A stretch of 64,000 nt of DNA from the NCBI GenBank assembly GCA_900771005.1, contig CAAGMI010000060.1, positions 1 to 64,000 on the forward strand, given 5' to 3'. Positions 15,488 to 24,912 of this stretch are shown here, piece by piece. This DNA is from Rikenellaceae bacterium (GTDB taxonomy: Bacteria; Bacteroidota; Bacteroidia; Bacteroidales; UBA932). Under the pieces are notes generated by a model that saw only the letters and a list, made by a program, of their open reading frames with translations, made no database searches and had not been told where the DNA came from. Position 1 is the first letter of the stretch. The number at the start of each line of letters is the position of its first letter. The position numbers and the translations under genes are program-made.

Positions 15488-16465
15488 TTATTCCTCCAGC
15501 TTTTTCCTTCTGAAAATAGACGATATCGTAAGACCTGAAATGATGTGCCATATGCCCCACCATGCAGTAACGAACAACATTCCGCCGTACATGACACCCG
15601 TATGAGGATTGTTCCATATTTCCGGGTGGAAGATGGCAGGATTCAGAAGCAGTGTAAGTCCAAGTCCGGAATTCTGAATGCCGACTTCTATGGTTATTGA
15701 CCTGCGGTCCTTCTTTGGAAGCCGCATGAGCGTCGCTCCTCCGAATCCGGTAAGGAAGGCACAGGCGTTATGTATGAGTACAAGGATGAATATGAACAGG
15801 ATGTACTCGACAAATATGTGCCAGTTCGGAATGAACATCCCCAGAACCATTATGAAGAACACGGAAATGGAGAATATGTTGAAAGGACTCTTGACTTTTT
15901 CTGTGGCTTTCGGAAAATAACGGGCGAACAGCATGCCGAGGATGATAGGCACCCCGAGGATCACGAACACCGTCTTGAATATTTCACCGAATGGGATTAC
16001 GAGATGAGGTATGGTCATGGTCCCGGAAAGGGCCGCGAACTTCAGATACATATTCCCCCAAAACCAAAAATTGAATGGTGTTGTCGCCGGGGCAAAAATC
16101 GTTGAAACGGCTGTCATACTGACCGAAAGCTCCACGTTCCCCTTTGAATATGAACTCATGAAATTTGAGATGTTTCCTCCCGGGCAACATGCAACCAGAA
16201 TCATTCCAAGGCTGACCATGGGGGTCAGGAATGGATTCAAGACCATAATCAGGATAAAGGTTACAAGCGGAAGGCCTATCCATTGAAGCAGAAGGCCGGT
16301 GATTATAGAACGAGGCTTGGTAAATACATTCTTGAGAGTTCCGGGTTTTATACCAAGCGCAATTCCGAACATTATCAAGGCAAGGACGATGCTCATAATG
16401 AGCCCTGTACCGCTGCCGAGGGCAAGATTGACGCTGTCAAGCGAAGCGAGCTGCTCTTTGATCAT
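15488..16465 (-). CDS. Bile acid:sodium symporter (BASS) family transporter
   Basis: 325-aa inner-membrane protein with about nine or ten hydrophobic helices. Family signatures: ACCPGGNISN in the fourth helix region and EVGIQNSGLG near residue 260, the two crossing motifs that bind sodium and substrate in this fold. Despite the name, many bacterial members carry pantoate, keto acids or other organic anions, so substrate is open. First gene of a pair with the zinc metallopeptidase. The gap to the divergent acyltransferase (16466-16543) holds no box that fits the promoter consensus. Confidence 0.88.
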   Translation of the reverse strand: MIKEQLASLDSVNLALGSGTGLIMSIVLALIMFGIALGIKPGTLKNVFTKPRSIITGLLLQWIGLPLVTFILIMVLNPFLTPMVSLGMILVACCPGGNISNFMSSYSKGNVELSVSMTAVSTIFAPATTPFNFWFWGNMYLKFAALSGTMTIPHLVIPFGEIFKTVFVILGVPIILGMLFARYFPKATEKVKSPFNIFSISVFFIMVLGMFIPNWHIFVEYILFIFILVLIHNACAFLTGFGGATLMRLPKKDRRSITIEVGIQNSGLGLTLLLNPAIFHPEIWNNPHTGVMYGGMLFVTAWWGIWHIISGLTISSIFRRKKLEE

Positions 16466-16543
16466 AATAAGGTTTATAAGTTTTAGGCATCAAAAATCGC
16501 AAAAAATGCGTACATTTACAAGATAAAAAAATATTTAGTTCAA

Positions 16544-17488
16544 ATGAGCAAACTCTGGGAACGCGGACGTGTATACAGGTGGACAAGGTCCTATGTCAAC
16601 TTATGCACCCGTATGAGTTATTCAAGTCTGGTGGTTTCAGGAAAGGAGAACTTGCCTTCGGATGGTGCAGTGATACTTGCGCCAAACCATTGTAATACAC
16701 TGATGGACGCATTGGTAGTACTTCAGGCAAGTGATGGCATTACTACCTTTGGGGCACGTGCTGATATGTTCAGGAGTTCAAAGACCGCTGCTGGTATATT
16801 AAGGTGGTTGAAGATTGTTCCGCTGGCTCGGAGTCGTGACGGTCGTGCTGCAGTTGCAGACAATATCAACATTTTCAACGAAGTGGTTGACGTTCTGAAG
16901 CATAATGCTGCATTCTGCATGTTCGTGGAGGGCACGCACCGGCCTAAAAGGTCGCTGCTTCCGATCAAGAAGGGCGTGTTCAGGCTTGCCGCACTGGCAA
17001 AGGAAAAGCTTGACAAGCCTGTATACATAGTCCCAGTCGGTCTTGAGTACGGGGATTATTTCAGGTTTATGTCAACGGCCAGAATCAGTTATGGAGAGCC
17101 TATCCTTTTTGATGAAAATGCGGATACTGCAGATCTCAGCCAGATACTTCACGACAGGATAGCGTCTTTGATCACATACTTCCCTGACGATGAGAATTAT
17201 GAGAAGAATTACGCTGAATATCAAAGGCTTCATCAGCCAAAACTAAAGTGGTGGATGATACCTGTGGCAATACTCTCACTGCCCGTTTTCGTGGCACTTT
17301 CAATAGCACTCAGTCCCCTGCTGCTGCTGACGGCCATCATCAAGGGAAGACTAAAGGACAAGACCTGGATGAACACAGTCAGGTTCTCGGTTAGATTTCT
17401 GTTCACACCTGTCATCTGGGCCCTGCACAGCCTGTTTTATTTGATTTTGAATTTTTACAACAAACTGATAAATATCTTTGCACTATGA
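16544..17488 (+). CDS. 1-acylglycerol-3-phosphate acyltransferase-like protein
   Basis: 314 aa. N-terminal acyltransferase domain with APNHCNTLMDAL (H49, D55; again five residues between His and Asp), GARADMF, and the EGTHRPKRS phosphate-binding motif near 131. Two hydrophobic segments (about 234-266 and 286-312) near the C-terminus tether it to the membrane. Likely role: acylation of lysophosphatidate or a related lipid in envelope synthesis. Its stop overlaps the start of the next barrel gene by 4 nt (ATGA). Confidence 0.8.
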   Translation: MSKLWERGRVYRWTRSYVNLCTRMSYSSLVVSGKENLPSDGAVILAPNHCNTLMDALVVLQASDGITTFGARADMFRSSKTAAGILRWLKIVPLARSRDGRAAVADNINIFNEVVDVLKHNAAFCMFVEGTHRPKRSLLPIKKGVFRLAALAKEKLDKPVYIVPVGLEYGDYFRFMSTARISYGEPILFDENADTADLSQILHDRIASLITYFPDDENYEKNYAEYQRLHQPKLKWWMIPVAILSLPVFVALSIALSPLLLLTAIIKGRLKDKTWMNTVRFSVRFLFTPVIWALHSLFYLILNFYNKLINIFAL

Positions 17489-18843
17489 AGAAGATTGCAT
17501 CCGTTTTGATTCTGGCCCTTCTGGCCTCTTCTATCTATGCCCAGACGGCAAAGACGGACATAACAAAGACCGGACTTAATTTCGGTCCGCTTCCTGTTAT
17601 CGCATATGATGCGGACAAGGGCTTCCAGTTGGGTGCCGTACTCCAGATATTCGATTATGGTGACGGACATAATTACCCTAATTATGATTCCAAGCTCTAT
17701 CTTGAGGCTTCATTTTTCACAAAGGGTTCCCAGCTGTATCAGGTGAGGTATGACAACAAGGAACTCATACCGGGTGTAAGATGGAGTTCGGCTTTGAGAA
17801 TTGATATTGATAAAGCCTTTGATTTCTACGGCTTTAACGGATATCAGTCAAACTATGACTACAGTTTGGTTCAGGCAGGAAAAGACGGTAAGATGTTCCT
17901 GTTCACTCCTTTCTACAGGATGAAGCGTTTCGCCTATACCTTCAAGTCAGATTTCCTCGGAAAGATCAATTCCGTCGATCACCTTTTCTGGGAGGCGGGC
18001 GTTTTTGCATACTATCACCAGACCGGTGCAATCGATTATGCCAACATCAACAAGGGCAAGTCCGATTCACAGAAGTTCCCTGAGACCGTGAGGACGCTGT
18101 ACGATATATACCACGACTATGGCGTAATCTCCGATTCAGAATATTACGGAGGCTTCTCCAGCGGATTGAGACTTGGTATATTGTATGACAGCAGGAACAA
18201 GGAAGGGGCTCCTACACGGGGAATCTGGGCTGAAGCGCACGTAACGGCAGCTCCTAAGCTCATATCCAAGAATCCTTATTACAGATACTCTGCAACCTGG
18301 AGACAGTACTTCCCTATCGTTGATAACGACGTGCTGACGTTTGCCTATCGTCTCAATTATGAAGGCACATTCGGCAATGAGGCCCCGTTCTATGCGTTGC
18401 CTTATATGACACAGATGGGAGAAAAGCAGGATCTTGACGGAATGGGCGGATATTTCACTACACGAGGTATCATGAGGAGCAGAGTTGTAGGTCTGGATAT
18501 GGCTGCCTATAATCTTGAACTCAGATGGAGATTCATCAAATTCGCTTTGTTCAACCAGAATATTTCCCTGGGCTTGAGTGCATTCAGTGACGGTGCCATG
18601 GTTACCAAGGGACGCGATATAAGCAATCTGCAATATTACAAGGGGACTTTGACTCCTGTTCTGAATGCGGCCAAGGATACGCCACACATTACTTTCGGCG
18701 CCGGTTTCCGTTTCATCATGAACGAGAACTTCATAGTTGCAGCCGAATACGGCACACCGCTCACTCATTTCCTGAAGAACTCCCCTCTCTACAATCAGGA
18801 CGGCACGGGAGCCTTCTATGTAAATCTGGGATATCTCTTCTAG
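17485..18843 (+). CDS. BamA/TamA-type outer membrane barrel without POTRA domains
   Basis: 452 aa. A cleavable signal peptide (about 1-19, cut after IYAQ) leads directly to beta-barrel sequence with alternating aromatic strands; the C-terminal strand ends in a phenylalanine (NLGYLF), the outer-membrane insertion signal. The arrangement GLNFGPLPVIAYDADKGFQLGA and later GIWAEAHVT / TRGIMRSRVVG resembles the bacterial surface antigen (D15) barrel of Omp85 proteins, but there is no room for POTRA repeats. Coupled to the acyltransferase upstream. Function unknown; a lipid or small-molecule related role is only suggested by that link. Confidence 0.75.
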   Translation: MKKIASVLILALLASSIYAQTAKTDITKTGLNFGPLPVIAYDADKGFQLGAVLQIFDYGDGHNYPNYDSKLYLEASFFTKGSQLYQVRYDNKELIPGVRWSSALRIDIDKAFDFYGFNGYQSNYDYSLVQAGKDGKMFLFTPFYRMKRFAYTFKSDFLGKINSVDHLFWEAGVFAYYHQTGAIDYANINKGKSDSQKFPETVRTLYDIYHDYGVISDSEYYGGFSSGLRLGILYDSRNKEGAPTRGIWAEAHVTAAPKLISKNPYYRYSATWRQYFPIVDNDVLTFAYRLNYEGTFGNEAPFYALPYMTQMGEKQDLDGMGGYFTTRGIMRSRVVGLDMAAYNLELRWRFIKFALFNQNISLGLSAFSDGAMVTKGRDISNLQYYKGTLTPVLNAAKDTPHITFGAGFRFIMNENFIVAAEYGTPLTHFLKNSPLYNQDGTGAFYVNLGYLF

Positions 18844-20240
18844 AGAAGTTCCAGCCTGCATACGTTCTCCACATGCTGTGTGTGCGGGAACATATCGACA
18901 GGCTGTACCGCAGTGATTTTATACTTGCTCGCCAATAAGGCGCAATCTCTGGCCTGAGATGCCGGATTGCAGCTCACGTACACTATCTTGGACGGAGCGG
19001 CCTCAAGTATAACTTTAACTACGTCAGGGTGCATTCCGGCTCTTGGCGGATCAACCACCATAACGTCAGGTCTGCCGTGGGCAGTTATGAAATCCGAGGT
19101 AAGCACGTCTTTCATGTCCCCGGCGAAGAATTCGCAGTTGCCTATTCCGTTGGCTTCGGCATTTGCCCTGGCATCTTCTATCGCTTCAGGTACATATTCG
19201 ATTCCGATCACCTTTGCGGCCTTTGAACTTATGAACTGTGCAATCGTACCTGTGCCCGTATAAAGGTCATACACGACTTCATTTCCTGTCAATGCGGCGA
19301 AATTCCTTGCTACGCTGTAGAGTTTGTAAGCCTGACCGGTATTGGTCTGATAGAAAGACTTCGGACCTATCTTGAACCTGAGTCCCTCCATCTTTTCGTA
19401 TATGGCTTCCTCTCCCTTGAAAAGTATGCATTCCTGATCACCTATGCTATCATTCAACTTGCTGTTTATAATGTAGTACAGTGATGTTATCTCCTTGAAC
19501 TCTTTAGATATGGCGTCAAGCATTTCGGGGATTCTGTCGGATTCTTTCGAGAAGCAGATGATAACCATTACCTGCCCGTCGTCGGTAGTTCTGATGAACA
19601 TATTTCTGAGCAGGCCCCTGTTCTCCCTTATATTGTAGAAATCAAGACCATGCTCCAATGCATACTTCTTGGCGAAAAGACGTATGGCATTGCTAGGCTC
19701 GGGCTGAAGGTAGCACTTCTCTATGTCCAGAACCTTGTCGAAGAATTTGCCTACGTGGAAGCCCAGTCCCGGACTGAACACCACTGATTCAGACATTTCT
19801 TCAGATGAAAGCCATTTCTTGTCTGAGAACGTAAACTCGAGTTTATTCCTGTAGAACCGTGTCTTGTCAGAGCCGAGGATCGGCATTATGTCGGGCACAT
19901 CCAGATGGCCTATTCTCACAAGTTGGTCATAGACCTGCCTTTGTTTGGCTTCCAGCTGCATCTCATATGGAAGAGGCTGCCATTTGCATCCTCCGCATAC
20001 GCCGAAATGCTTGCAGAATGGTTCGAGCCGATGTTCTGACTGCTTTTTCAACGCAATGATACGCCCTTCTATGTATGATTTTTTCTTTTTGGTCAGCCTT
20101 ATGTCCACCACATCACCCGGAACGGCGAATTCAACGAATATGACCTGTCCCTCAGGTGTATGCGCAATGGCCTTGCCCTCAGCGGCAACTGATTCGATGA
20201 CTACGTTCTCCAGTACGATATCTAGCTTTTTTCTACTCAT
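18840..20240 (-). CDS. rlmD: 23S rRNA (uracil-C5)-methyltransferase, RlmD/RumA family
   Basis: 466 aa, SAM-dependent methylation of a uridine in 23S rRNA (U1939 in E. coli for RlmD). Seen: N-terminal TRAM domain (about 1-65), the 4Fe-4S cysteines C76, C82, C85 and C176, the SAM motif VYDLYTGTGTIAQF, VDPPRAGMH, and catalytic C424 in VYVSCNPAS. Bacteroidota proteins of this group can modify one or two uridines, so the exact site is inferred. The stop codon overlaps that of the convergent barrel gene (CTAG shared). A -7 box lies 8 nt before the ATG. Confidence 0.92.
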   Translation of the reverse strand: MSRKKLDIVLENVVIESVAAEGKAIAHTPEGQVIFVEFAVPGDVVDIRLTKKKKSYIEGRIIALKKQSEHRLEPFCKHFGVCGGCKWQPLPYEMQLEAKQRQVYDQLVRIGHLDVPDIMPILGSDKTRFYRNKLEFTFSDKKWLSSEEMSESVVFSPGLGFHVGKFFDKVLDIEKCYLQPEPSNAIRLFAKKYALEHGLDFYNIRENRGLLRNMFIRTTDDGQVMVIICFSKESDRIPEMLDAISKEFKEITSLYYIINSKLNDSIGDQECILFKGEEAIYEKMEGLRFKIGPKSFYQTNTGQAYKLYSVARNFAALTGNEVVYDLYTGTGTIAQFISSKAAKVIGIEYVPEAIEDARANAEANGIGNCEFFAGDMKDVLTSDFITAHGRPDVMVVDPPRAGMHPDVVKVILEAAPSKIVYVSCNPASQARDCALLASKYKITAVQPVDMFPHTQHVENVCRLELL

Positions 20241-20248
20241 AACGGCGG

Positions 20249-20256
20249 CAAATTTA
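20249..20256 (-). promoter_or_regulatory. -7 box of rlmD (near-leaderless)
   Basis: TAAATTTG on the minus strand, 8 nt before the start codon at 20240, in a 44-nt divergent gap. Confidence 0.45.
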
Positions 20257-20284
20257 CTGAAAAAACCGTATCTTGCATACAGAT

Positions 20285-21214
20285 ATGTTAGTTACGATAG
20301 CAATACTTGTCGTCTCTCTGGTGATGGTTGTCACCGGTGCGGACTTTCTTGTTGACGGCGCGTCATCCATTGCAAGGAAATCGGGCGTGAGTGATTTCGT
20401 CATAGGCCTTACCATTGTCGGATTCGGTACCTCCTGCCCTGAACTTGTAGTGAGCTTGACAGGTGCCATTCAGGGCATATCCGACGTAGCCATAGGCAAT
20501 GTGGTAGGTTCCAACATCTTCAACACCCTGCTGATACTTGGTCTTACGGCGACGCTTTCCCCTCTCGTCATTACCAGGGCCAACAAGACCAGAGACATAC
20601 CCATCACAATCCTGGTAACGCTTATCCTCTGCATTTTCATATTGACCGGTGAAATAGGAAGATGGGCCGGCGTACTTTTCATTCTTCTCTTTGCCGGATA
20701 TATGGTTTATTGTTTCAAGTCCGACAATGCGCAGACGGAAGACGTCCCGGAAAAGGAAATCACCCTTTTCAAGGCCATATTCCTCACGGTACTCGGTCTG
20801 GCGTTCCTGATTTTCGGAGGAAAATATTTCGTGAACAGCGCCGTGGATATAGCAAAGGCGCTCAACGTCAGTGAAAAGTTCATAGCCGTCACCCTGCTGG
20901 CCGGAGGAACATCACTTCCGGAGTTGGTTACCTGCATAATAGCATCAGTTAAAGGGAAAGGTCAGCTTGCATTAGGTAATATATTGGGATCTAATATTTT
21001 CAACATACTGCTTATCCTTGGGTGTTCGGCTATCGTGAATCCGATTTCCTGTCTTGGGATGCAGCCGGTTGACACCATCGTATTGCTGGCAAGTGCCGTT
21101 CTGGTCTATACTGCCGCTTTCACCGGGAAAAAGAATATGCTCGACCGCTTTGACGGTGTGATAATGCTCGCCTGCGAGGCCGGGTATATGGTCTGGCTTT
21201 TCGCAACAGCCTAG
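20285..21214 (+). CDS. Calcium/sodium antiporter (CaCA family, YrbG type)
   Basis: 309-aa inner-membrane exchanger with ten or so hydrophobic helices in two inverted halves. The duplicated alpha repeats are clear: GFGTSCPELVVS (46-57) and GGTSLPELVTCI (about 206-217), each followed by GN(V/I)xGSNIFN. The acidic residues in PEL are the ion-binding glutamates. I choose the ATG at 20285; a TTG 12 nt upstream would only add MHTD. Ends 4 nt inside the convergent barrel gene (CTAG). Confidence 0.92.
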   Translation: MLVTIAILVVSLVMVVTGADFLVDGASSIARKSGVSDFVIGLTIVGFGTSCPELVVSLTGAIQGISDVAIGNVVGSNIFNTLLILGLTATLSPLVITRANKTRDIPITILVTLILCIFILTGEIGRWAGVLFILLFAGYMVYCFKSDNAQTEDVPEKEITLFKAIFLTVLGLAFLIFGGKYFVNSAVDIAKALNVSEKFIAVTLLAGGTSLPELVTCIIASVKGKGQLALGNILGSNIFNILLILGCSAIVNPISCLGMQPVDTIVLLASAVLVYTAAFTGKKNMLDRFDGVIMLACEAGYMVWLFATA

Positions 21215-21819
21215 AAGTTGATTGCCGCGGAGATTCCTGCCGATCCGTAGAAAGCCTGATCAAGACTTATGTTCTGTTTCGGGACGAATCCGTATATGGT
21301 CGGATCATATATGTTCGGTTGGTCATAGGAAGCCCTGACGTTGAATTTCAGATCCAGGCTGTATCTGCCGGAAATATTGATTCTGTAACCTGTTCCGATC
21401 CCGCAGGTAAGAGGGAATTTGTCATTGTACAGCACGTTCATACCTGCGCCTCCGTCAAAGGTCAGTACAAAGCCGCTTTCTTCCATACCCCGAGGGACGA
21501 AAGTGAACCTTATCAAAGCCGGAATGATACGGTTGTTATCTTCTATTCCCATATATCCCGTGCAGAGGGACAATGCACATTTACTGCTGAAAGCAAGCCC
21601 GACTGAGGCAAGAACGTTACCGTTCGAGTGTGCGTGCCAGATCACCCCCTGCTCGTTGACTCTGGATCCCTCTCCATCCAGATAATTGAAATGCCTGTAA
21701 TTGAAGAATGAAATCGAATATCCCCACTCTACCCCGAATATCACTTTTGGAGAAGAGGCGACACATTCCTGTGATGCAAGCAGGCATAGGGCCGAAAGTA
21801 TGCAGAGTATCCTTTTCAT
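21211..21819 (-). CDS. Small outer membrane beta-barrel protein
   Basis: 202 aa with a signal peptide (about 1-21, CVASS) and a pattern of amphipathic strands with a C-terminal SAAINF ending, consistent with an eight-stranded barrel of the outer-membrane beta-barrel (OMP_b-brl) type. No catalytic motif. One nt separates it from the next gene upstream (21821-22387), another barrel of similar size, so they are an operon of two. I do not recognise a specific family and the ligand is unknown. Confidence 0.65.
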   Translation of the reverse strand: MKRILCILSALCLLASQECVASSPKVIFGVEWGYSISFFNYRHFNYLDGEGSRVNEQGVIWHAHSNGNVLASVGLAFSSKCALSLCTGYMGIEDNNRIIPALIRFTFVPRGMEESGFVLTFDGGAGMNVLYNDKFPLTCGIGTGYRINISGRYSLDLKFNVRASYDQPNIYDPTIYGFVPKQNISLDQAFYGSAGISAAINF

Positions 21820-21820
21820 G

Positions 21821-22387
21821 TCAGAATCCGAAATAAATGGTAAGTTGCGGGTACAATGCGGATATGAGGCCGTTCTTGTAAAGGCCGAGTTTGAATTCCC
21901 TGCTGTTTTCGTCCAGTCTCATGTGCACACCGGCTTCAACAGTCCAGCTCAGATCGAGGGATATCGAGCTGCCGAAGTCAAATCTGCAGCCTGCGGTTCC
22001 TGACAGGCAGGCAATGACTCCATAATTCCTGGACAGGTATTTTCTGTAATCGTTATAGTAAGGCTCATATTGTCTTGCGTATCCGGTCGTAAACCCTGGA
22101 CCTGCATATAACTTGCAGTTGACGCCATTCAACTCTATGTCCTTAAGGGATTTGCATCTTGTGTAATTTATCTTGAAACCTGGCGCGGCACAGCGGCCCT
22201 CAAATATGCCGTACATATCGGCATAAGCTGAAAAAACGTTGGTTTCATTTTTCCCGGAAACAAACTCCAATACCGCTCCGAATCCTTTCGGGGAATTGAA
22301 AGCGCCCAAAGCGTCCACCTTGGCCGCCGCATTGAAAGAGACCAGGGTCAACAGAAAAACCGTAATGGATTTAGGGCTTATTCTCAA
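21821..22387 (-). CDS. Small outer membrane beta-barrel protein
   Basis: 188 aa, signal peptide about 1-22 (cut near NAAAK), then GFGAVLEFVSG and several amphipathic strands; the last strand LYPQLTIYFGF ends in phenylalanine. Five cysteines lie in the mature part (in GRCAAPG, YTRCKS, GVNCKL, IACLS and GCRFD), which is unusual for barrel proteins and could allow disulfides. First gene of a two-gene minus operon with a similar barrel. Function not recognised. Confidence 0.65.
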   Translation of the reverse strand: MRISPKSITVFLLTLVSFNAAAKVDALGAFNSPKGFGAVLEFVSGKNETNVFSAYADMYGIFEGRCAAPGFKINYTRCKSLKDIELNGVNCKLYAGPGFTTGYARQYEPYYNDYRKYLSRNYGVIACLSGTAGCRFDFGSSISLDLSWTVEAGVHMRLDENSREFKLGLYKNGLISALYPQLTIYFGF

Positions 22388-22481
22388 AAGGATACGCTGA
22401 TTTTTAACGTACGAATATATGAAAAAAGTTTGAATTTAAGTCCGGAAAACACTACCTTAGGCGGATTAAAACCTATACCAA

Positions 22482-23612
22482 ATGTCAGTCGTCATCAAGC
22501 GAGTATCAAGCAGGAATGAACTTCGCAAGTTTGAGAGATTTCCTGAAAAGCTGTACAGAGATAATCCGTACTATGTCCCTTCTTTGGCATTCGACGCGAT
22601 AAACACGTTGGACCCCAAGAAAAATCCGGGGTCGTCTTTCTGTGATTCGGAACTGTACCTTGCATATAAGGATGGTCAAATTGTGGGAAGAGTTGCGGCC
22701 ATTGTGAATTTCAAGGCCAACAAGCAGTGGAACCATAATGAAGTCCGTTTCGGATGGTTTGATTTCATTGATGACAGAGAAGTGTCGGAAGCGCTTATCG
22801 GCAAGGTGATAGAATTCGGGAAGCAGCATGGGATGGATCATATCGTGGGTCCTTTGGGCTTTACGGATTTCGATCCTGAAGGCATGCTTGTGGAGGGGTT
22901 TGACCAGGAGAGCACGATGCAGATGATATATAATGCCGAGTATTATCAAAAGCATATCGAGGCCCTTGGCTTCACCAAAGACGCAGACTGGCTTGAATAC
23001 CGTATAAACATACCCCCTGTCCTGCCTGAGAGATACGTCCGTATCGGAAATATAATCAAGGAGCGCAACCACCTTCACGTCCGTCAGCTTACCCGCCGTT
23101 ATGTCCGCGATAACCATTACGGACAGAAGGTATTTGACCTGATAAACGACACATACAAGGATCTCTATAACTTTACGGTAATGCCGAGGGATCTGGCCGA
23201 CAAGTATCTTGGCTTTTATCTGAGCATCCTGGACCTGAGGTTCCTTTCCATGGTAGAGAATGAGAAGGATGAGCTTGTCGCTTTCGGCATAACCATGCCT
23301 TCAATAACGAAAGCCCTTCAGAAATGCCGTGGAAAACTGTTCCCATTCGGATGGATCCATTTGCTGAAGTCCATGTATCTGAAGCATGAAGAGGGCGTGG
23401 AACTGCTCCTGATAGGAGTCCGTTCCGACTACAGGAATGCCGGGCTCACTTCCCTGCTGTTTGCCGATATGTTCGAGAAACTTTCAAAGTCCGGTTTCAA
23501 ATGGGCTGAAACCAATGCCGAATTGGAAACGAACAGCGCTATATCAAACTGCTGGTCCGAGTTTGACTATGTACAGAACAAACGTCGCCGTTCATATATA
23601 AAGGAGATATAG
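22482..23612 (+). CDS. GNAT-fold N-acetyltransferase-like protein (YghO-like)
   Basis: 376 aa. N-terminal half has LYRDNPYYVPSL and RVAAIVNFKAN, then a conserved GPLGFTDFDPEGMLVEGF stretch; the C-terminal half has LLLIGVRSDYRNAGLTSLLF, which fits the acetyl-CoA-binding beta4-alpha3 part of a GNAT domain, followed by ETNAELETN. Similar proteins are widespread in Bacteroidota and related to E. coli YghO; acceptor unknown. Followed after 3 nt by rarA, so they are co-transcribed. Confidence 0.75.
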   Translation: MSVVIKRVSSRNELRKFERFPEKLYRDNPYYVPSLAFDAINTLDPKKNPGSSFCDSELYLAYKDGQIVGRVAAIVNFKANKQWNHNEVRFGWFDFIDDREVSEALIGKVIEFGKQHGMDHIVGPLGFTDFDPEGMLVEGFDQESTMQMIYNAEYYQKHIEALGFTKDADWLEYRINIPPVLPERYVRIGNIIKERNHLHVRQLTRRYVRDNHYGQKVFDLINDTYKDLYNFTVMPRDLADKYLGFYLSILDLRFLSMVENEKDELVAFGITMPSITKALQKCRGKLFPFGWIHLLKSMYLKHEEGVELLLIGVRSDYRNAGLTSLLFADMFEKLSKSGFKWAETNAELETNSAISNCWSEFDYVQNKRRRSYIKEI

Positions 23613-23615
23613 TCG

Positions 23616-24911
23616 ATGCACACTACAGCGCTTGCACCACTGCCGGAACGAATGAGGCCTCACAGCCTTTCTGACTATGTAGGCCAGAGGCATCTTGTGG
23701 GCGACGGCTGCATATTGCGCAAAATGATAGAAAGCGGGAATCTTTCCTCTTTCATACTGTGGGGGCCACCGGGCGTGGGTAAGACCACTCTGGCCAGGAT
23801 TATCGCCGACTCTCTGGACAGGGATTTCCATACACTTTCAGCCGTCAGCTCCGGCGTCAAGGATGTGCGTGACGTGATAGAGAGTGCCCGGAGCAAGTCA
23901 CTTTTTTCAAACGCATTGGCTCCGATACTGTTCATCGACGAAATCCACCGTTTCAACAAAGCGCAGCAGGACGCCCTTCTGGGGGCCGTGGAGGCCGGGA
24001 CTGTAATTCTTATCGGTGCAACCACAGAGAACCCGTCATTTGAGGTTATTACGCCTCTTTTGTCCAGATGTCAGGTGTTTGTGCTGAAGTCTCTGGAAGT
24101 CGAAGACCTCAAGGTGCTTCTGGACAGGGCCGTTTCCATTGATGAGATTCTGAAAGAAAAGGATATCCGAGTAGAAGAGACTGATGCTTTGTTCCGTCAG
24201 AGCGGTGGCGATGCGCGCAAATTGCTCAACATCCTTGAGATTGTTGTGGATTCCTATGCGGGCAAATCGCCCGTCATCATAAACAATAAGGTAGTGACGG
24301 ACTGTCTGCAGGAAAACGTCGCGATTTATGACAAGGACGGGGAAATGCATTATGATATCATTTCCGCTTTCATAAAGAGTGTGAGGGGATCTGACCCCAA
24401 TGCAGCTGTTTATTATCTGGCCAGGATGCTTGACGGAGGTGAAGACCCTCTGTTCATAGCCAGGAGATTATGCCTTTCGGCATCGGAGGACGTGGGGCTC
24501 GCAAATCCGAACGCCCTTTTACTGGCCAATGCTACTTTTCAGGTCGTCAACCAGATAGGTATGCCGGAGGCAAGGATTCCCCTTGCAGAATGCACCGTAT
24601 ATCTGGCTTCGTCACCAAAGAGCAATGCATCATATCTTGCTGTTGAAAAGGCTCTTGCAGAAGTCAGGGAAGACAAGCTCAGACCTGTCCCTCTATATCT
24701 CAGGAATGCTCCTACGAAACTCATGCAGGATATCGGCTATTCAGACGGGTATAAGTATGCTCACGACTATCCGGGTCATTTCGTGGATCTGGAGTTCCTC
24801 CCGGAAGGTCTTGAGGGAAAAGTCTTCTATGAGCCGCAGCAGAACAAGCATGAGGATGTCCTCAAATCATATCTTCAGTCCTGCTGGCCTAAGTATTATT
24901 CGAAGAAATAG
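23616..24911 (+). CDS. rarA: Replication-associated recombination protein RarA (MgsA)
   Basis: 431-aa AAA+ ATPase, related to clamp loader subunits and RuvB, acting at stalled replication forks and gaps. Seen: LSDYVGQ box, Walker A GPPGVGKT (50-57), Walker B LFIDEIHRF (about 105-113), sensor 1 IGATTENPSF, and the C-terminal tetramerisation part with VRGSDPNAAVYYLARML and ASEDVGLANP. Normal length. A weak AAGGAG lies 9 nt before the ATG. The stop lies 1 nt short of the convergent TamA-like gene. Confidence 0.96.
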   Translation: MHTTALAPLPERMRPHSLSDYVGQRHLVGDGCILRKMIESGNLSSFILWGPPGVGKTTLARIIADSLDRDFHTLSAVSSGVKDVRDVIESARSKSLFSNALAPILFIDEIHRFNKAQQDALLGAVEAGTVILIGATTENPSFEVITPLLSRCQVFVLKSLEVEDLKVLLDRAVSIDEILKEKDIRVEETDALFRQSGGDARKLLNILEIVVDSYAGKSPVIINNKVVTDCLQENVAIYDKDGEMHYDIISAFIKSVRGSDPNAAVYYLARMLDGGEDPLFIARRLCLSASEDVGLANPNALLLANATFQVVNQIGMPEARIPLAECTVYLASSPKSNASYLAVEKALAEVREDKLRPVPLYLRNAPTKLMQDIGYSDGYKYAHDYPGHFVDLEFLPEGLEGKVFYEPQQNKHEDVLKSYLQSCWPKYYSKK

Positions 24912-24912
24912 A

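Noticed and set aside
18136..18861. 241-codon minus-strand ORF inside the BamA-type barrel gene
   Set aside because: Antisense to a gene with signal peptide and barrel pattern; overlaps rlmD end; no recognisable domain.
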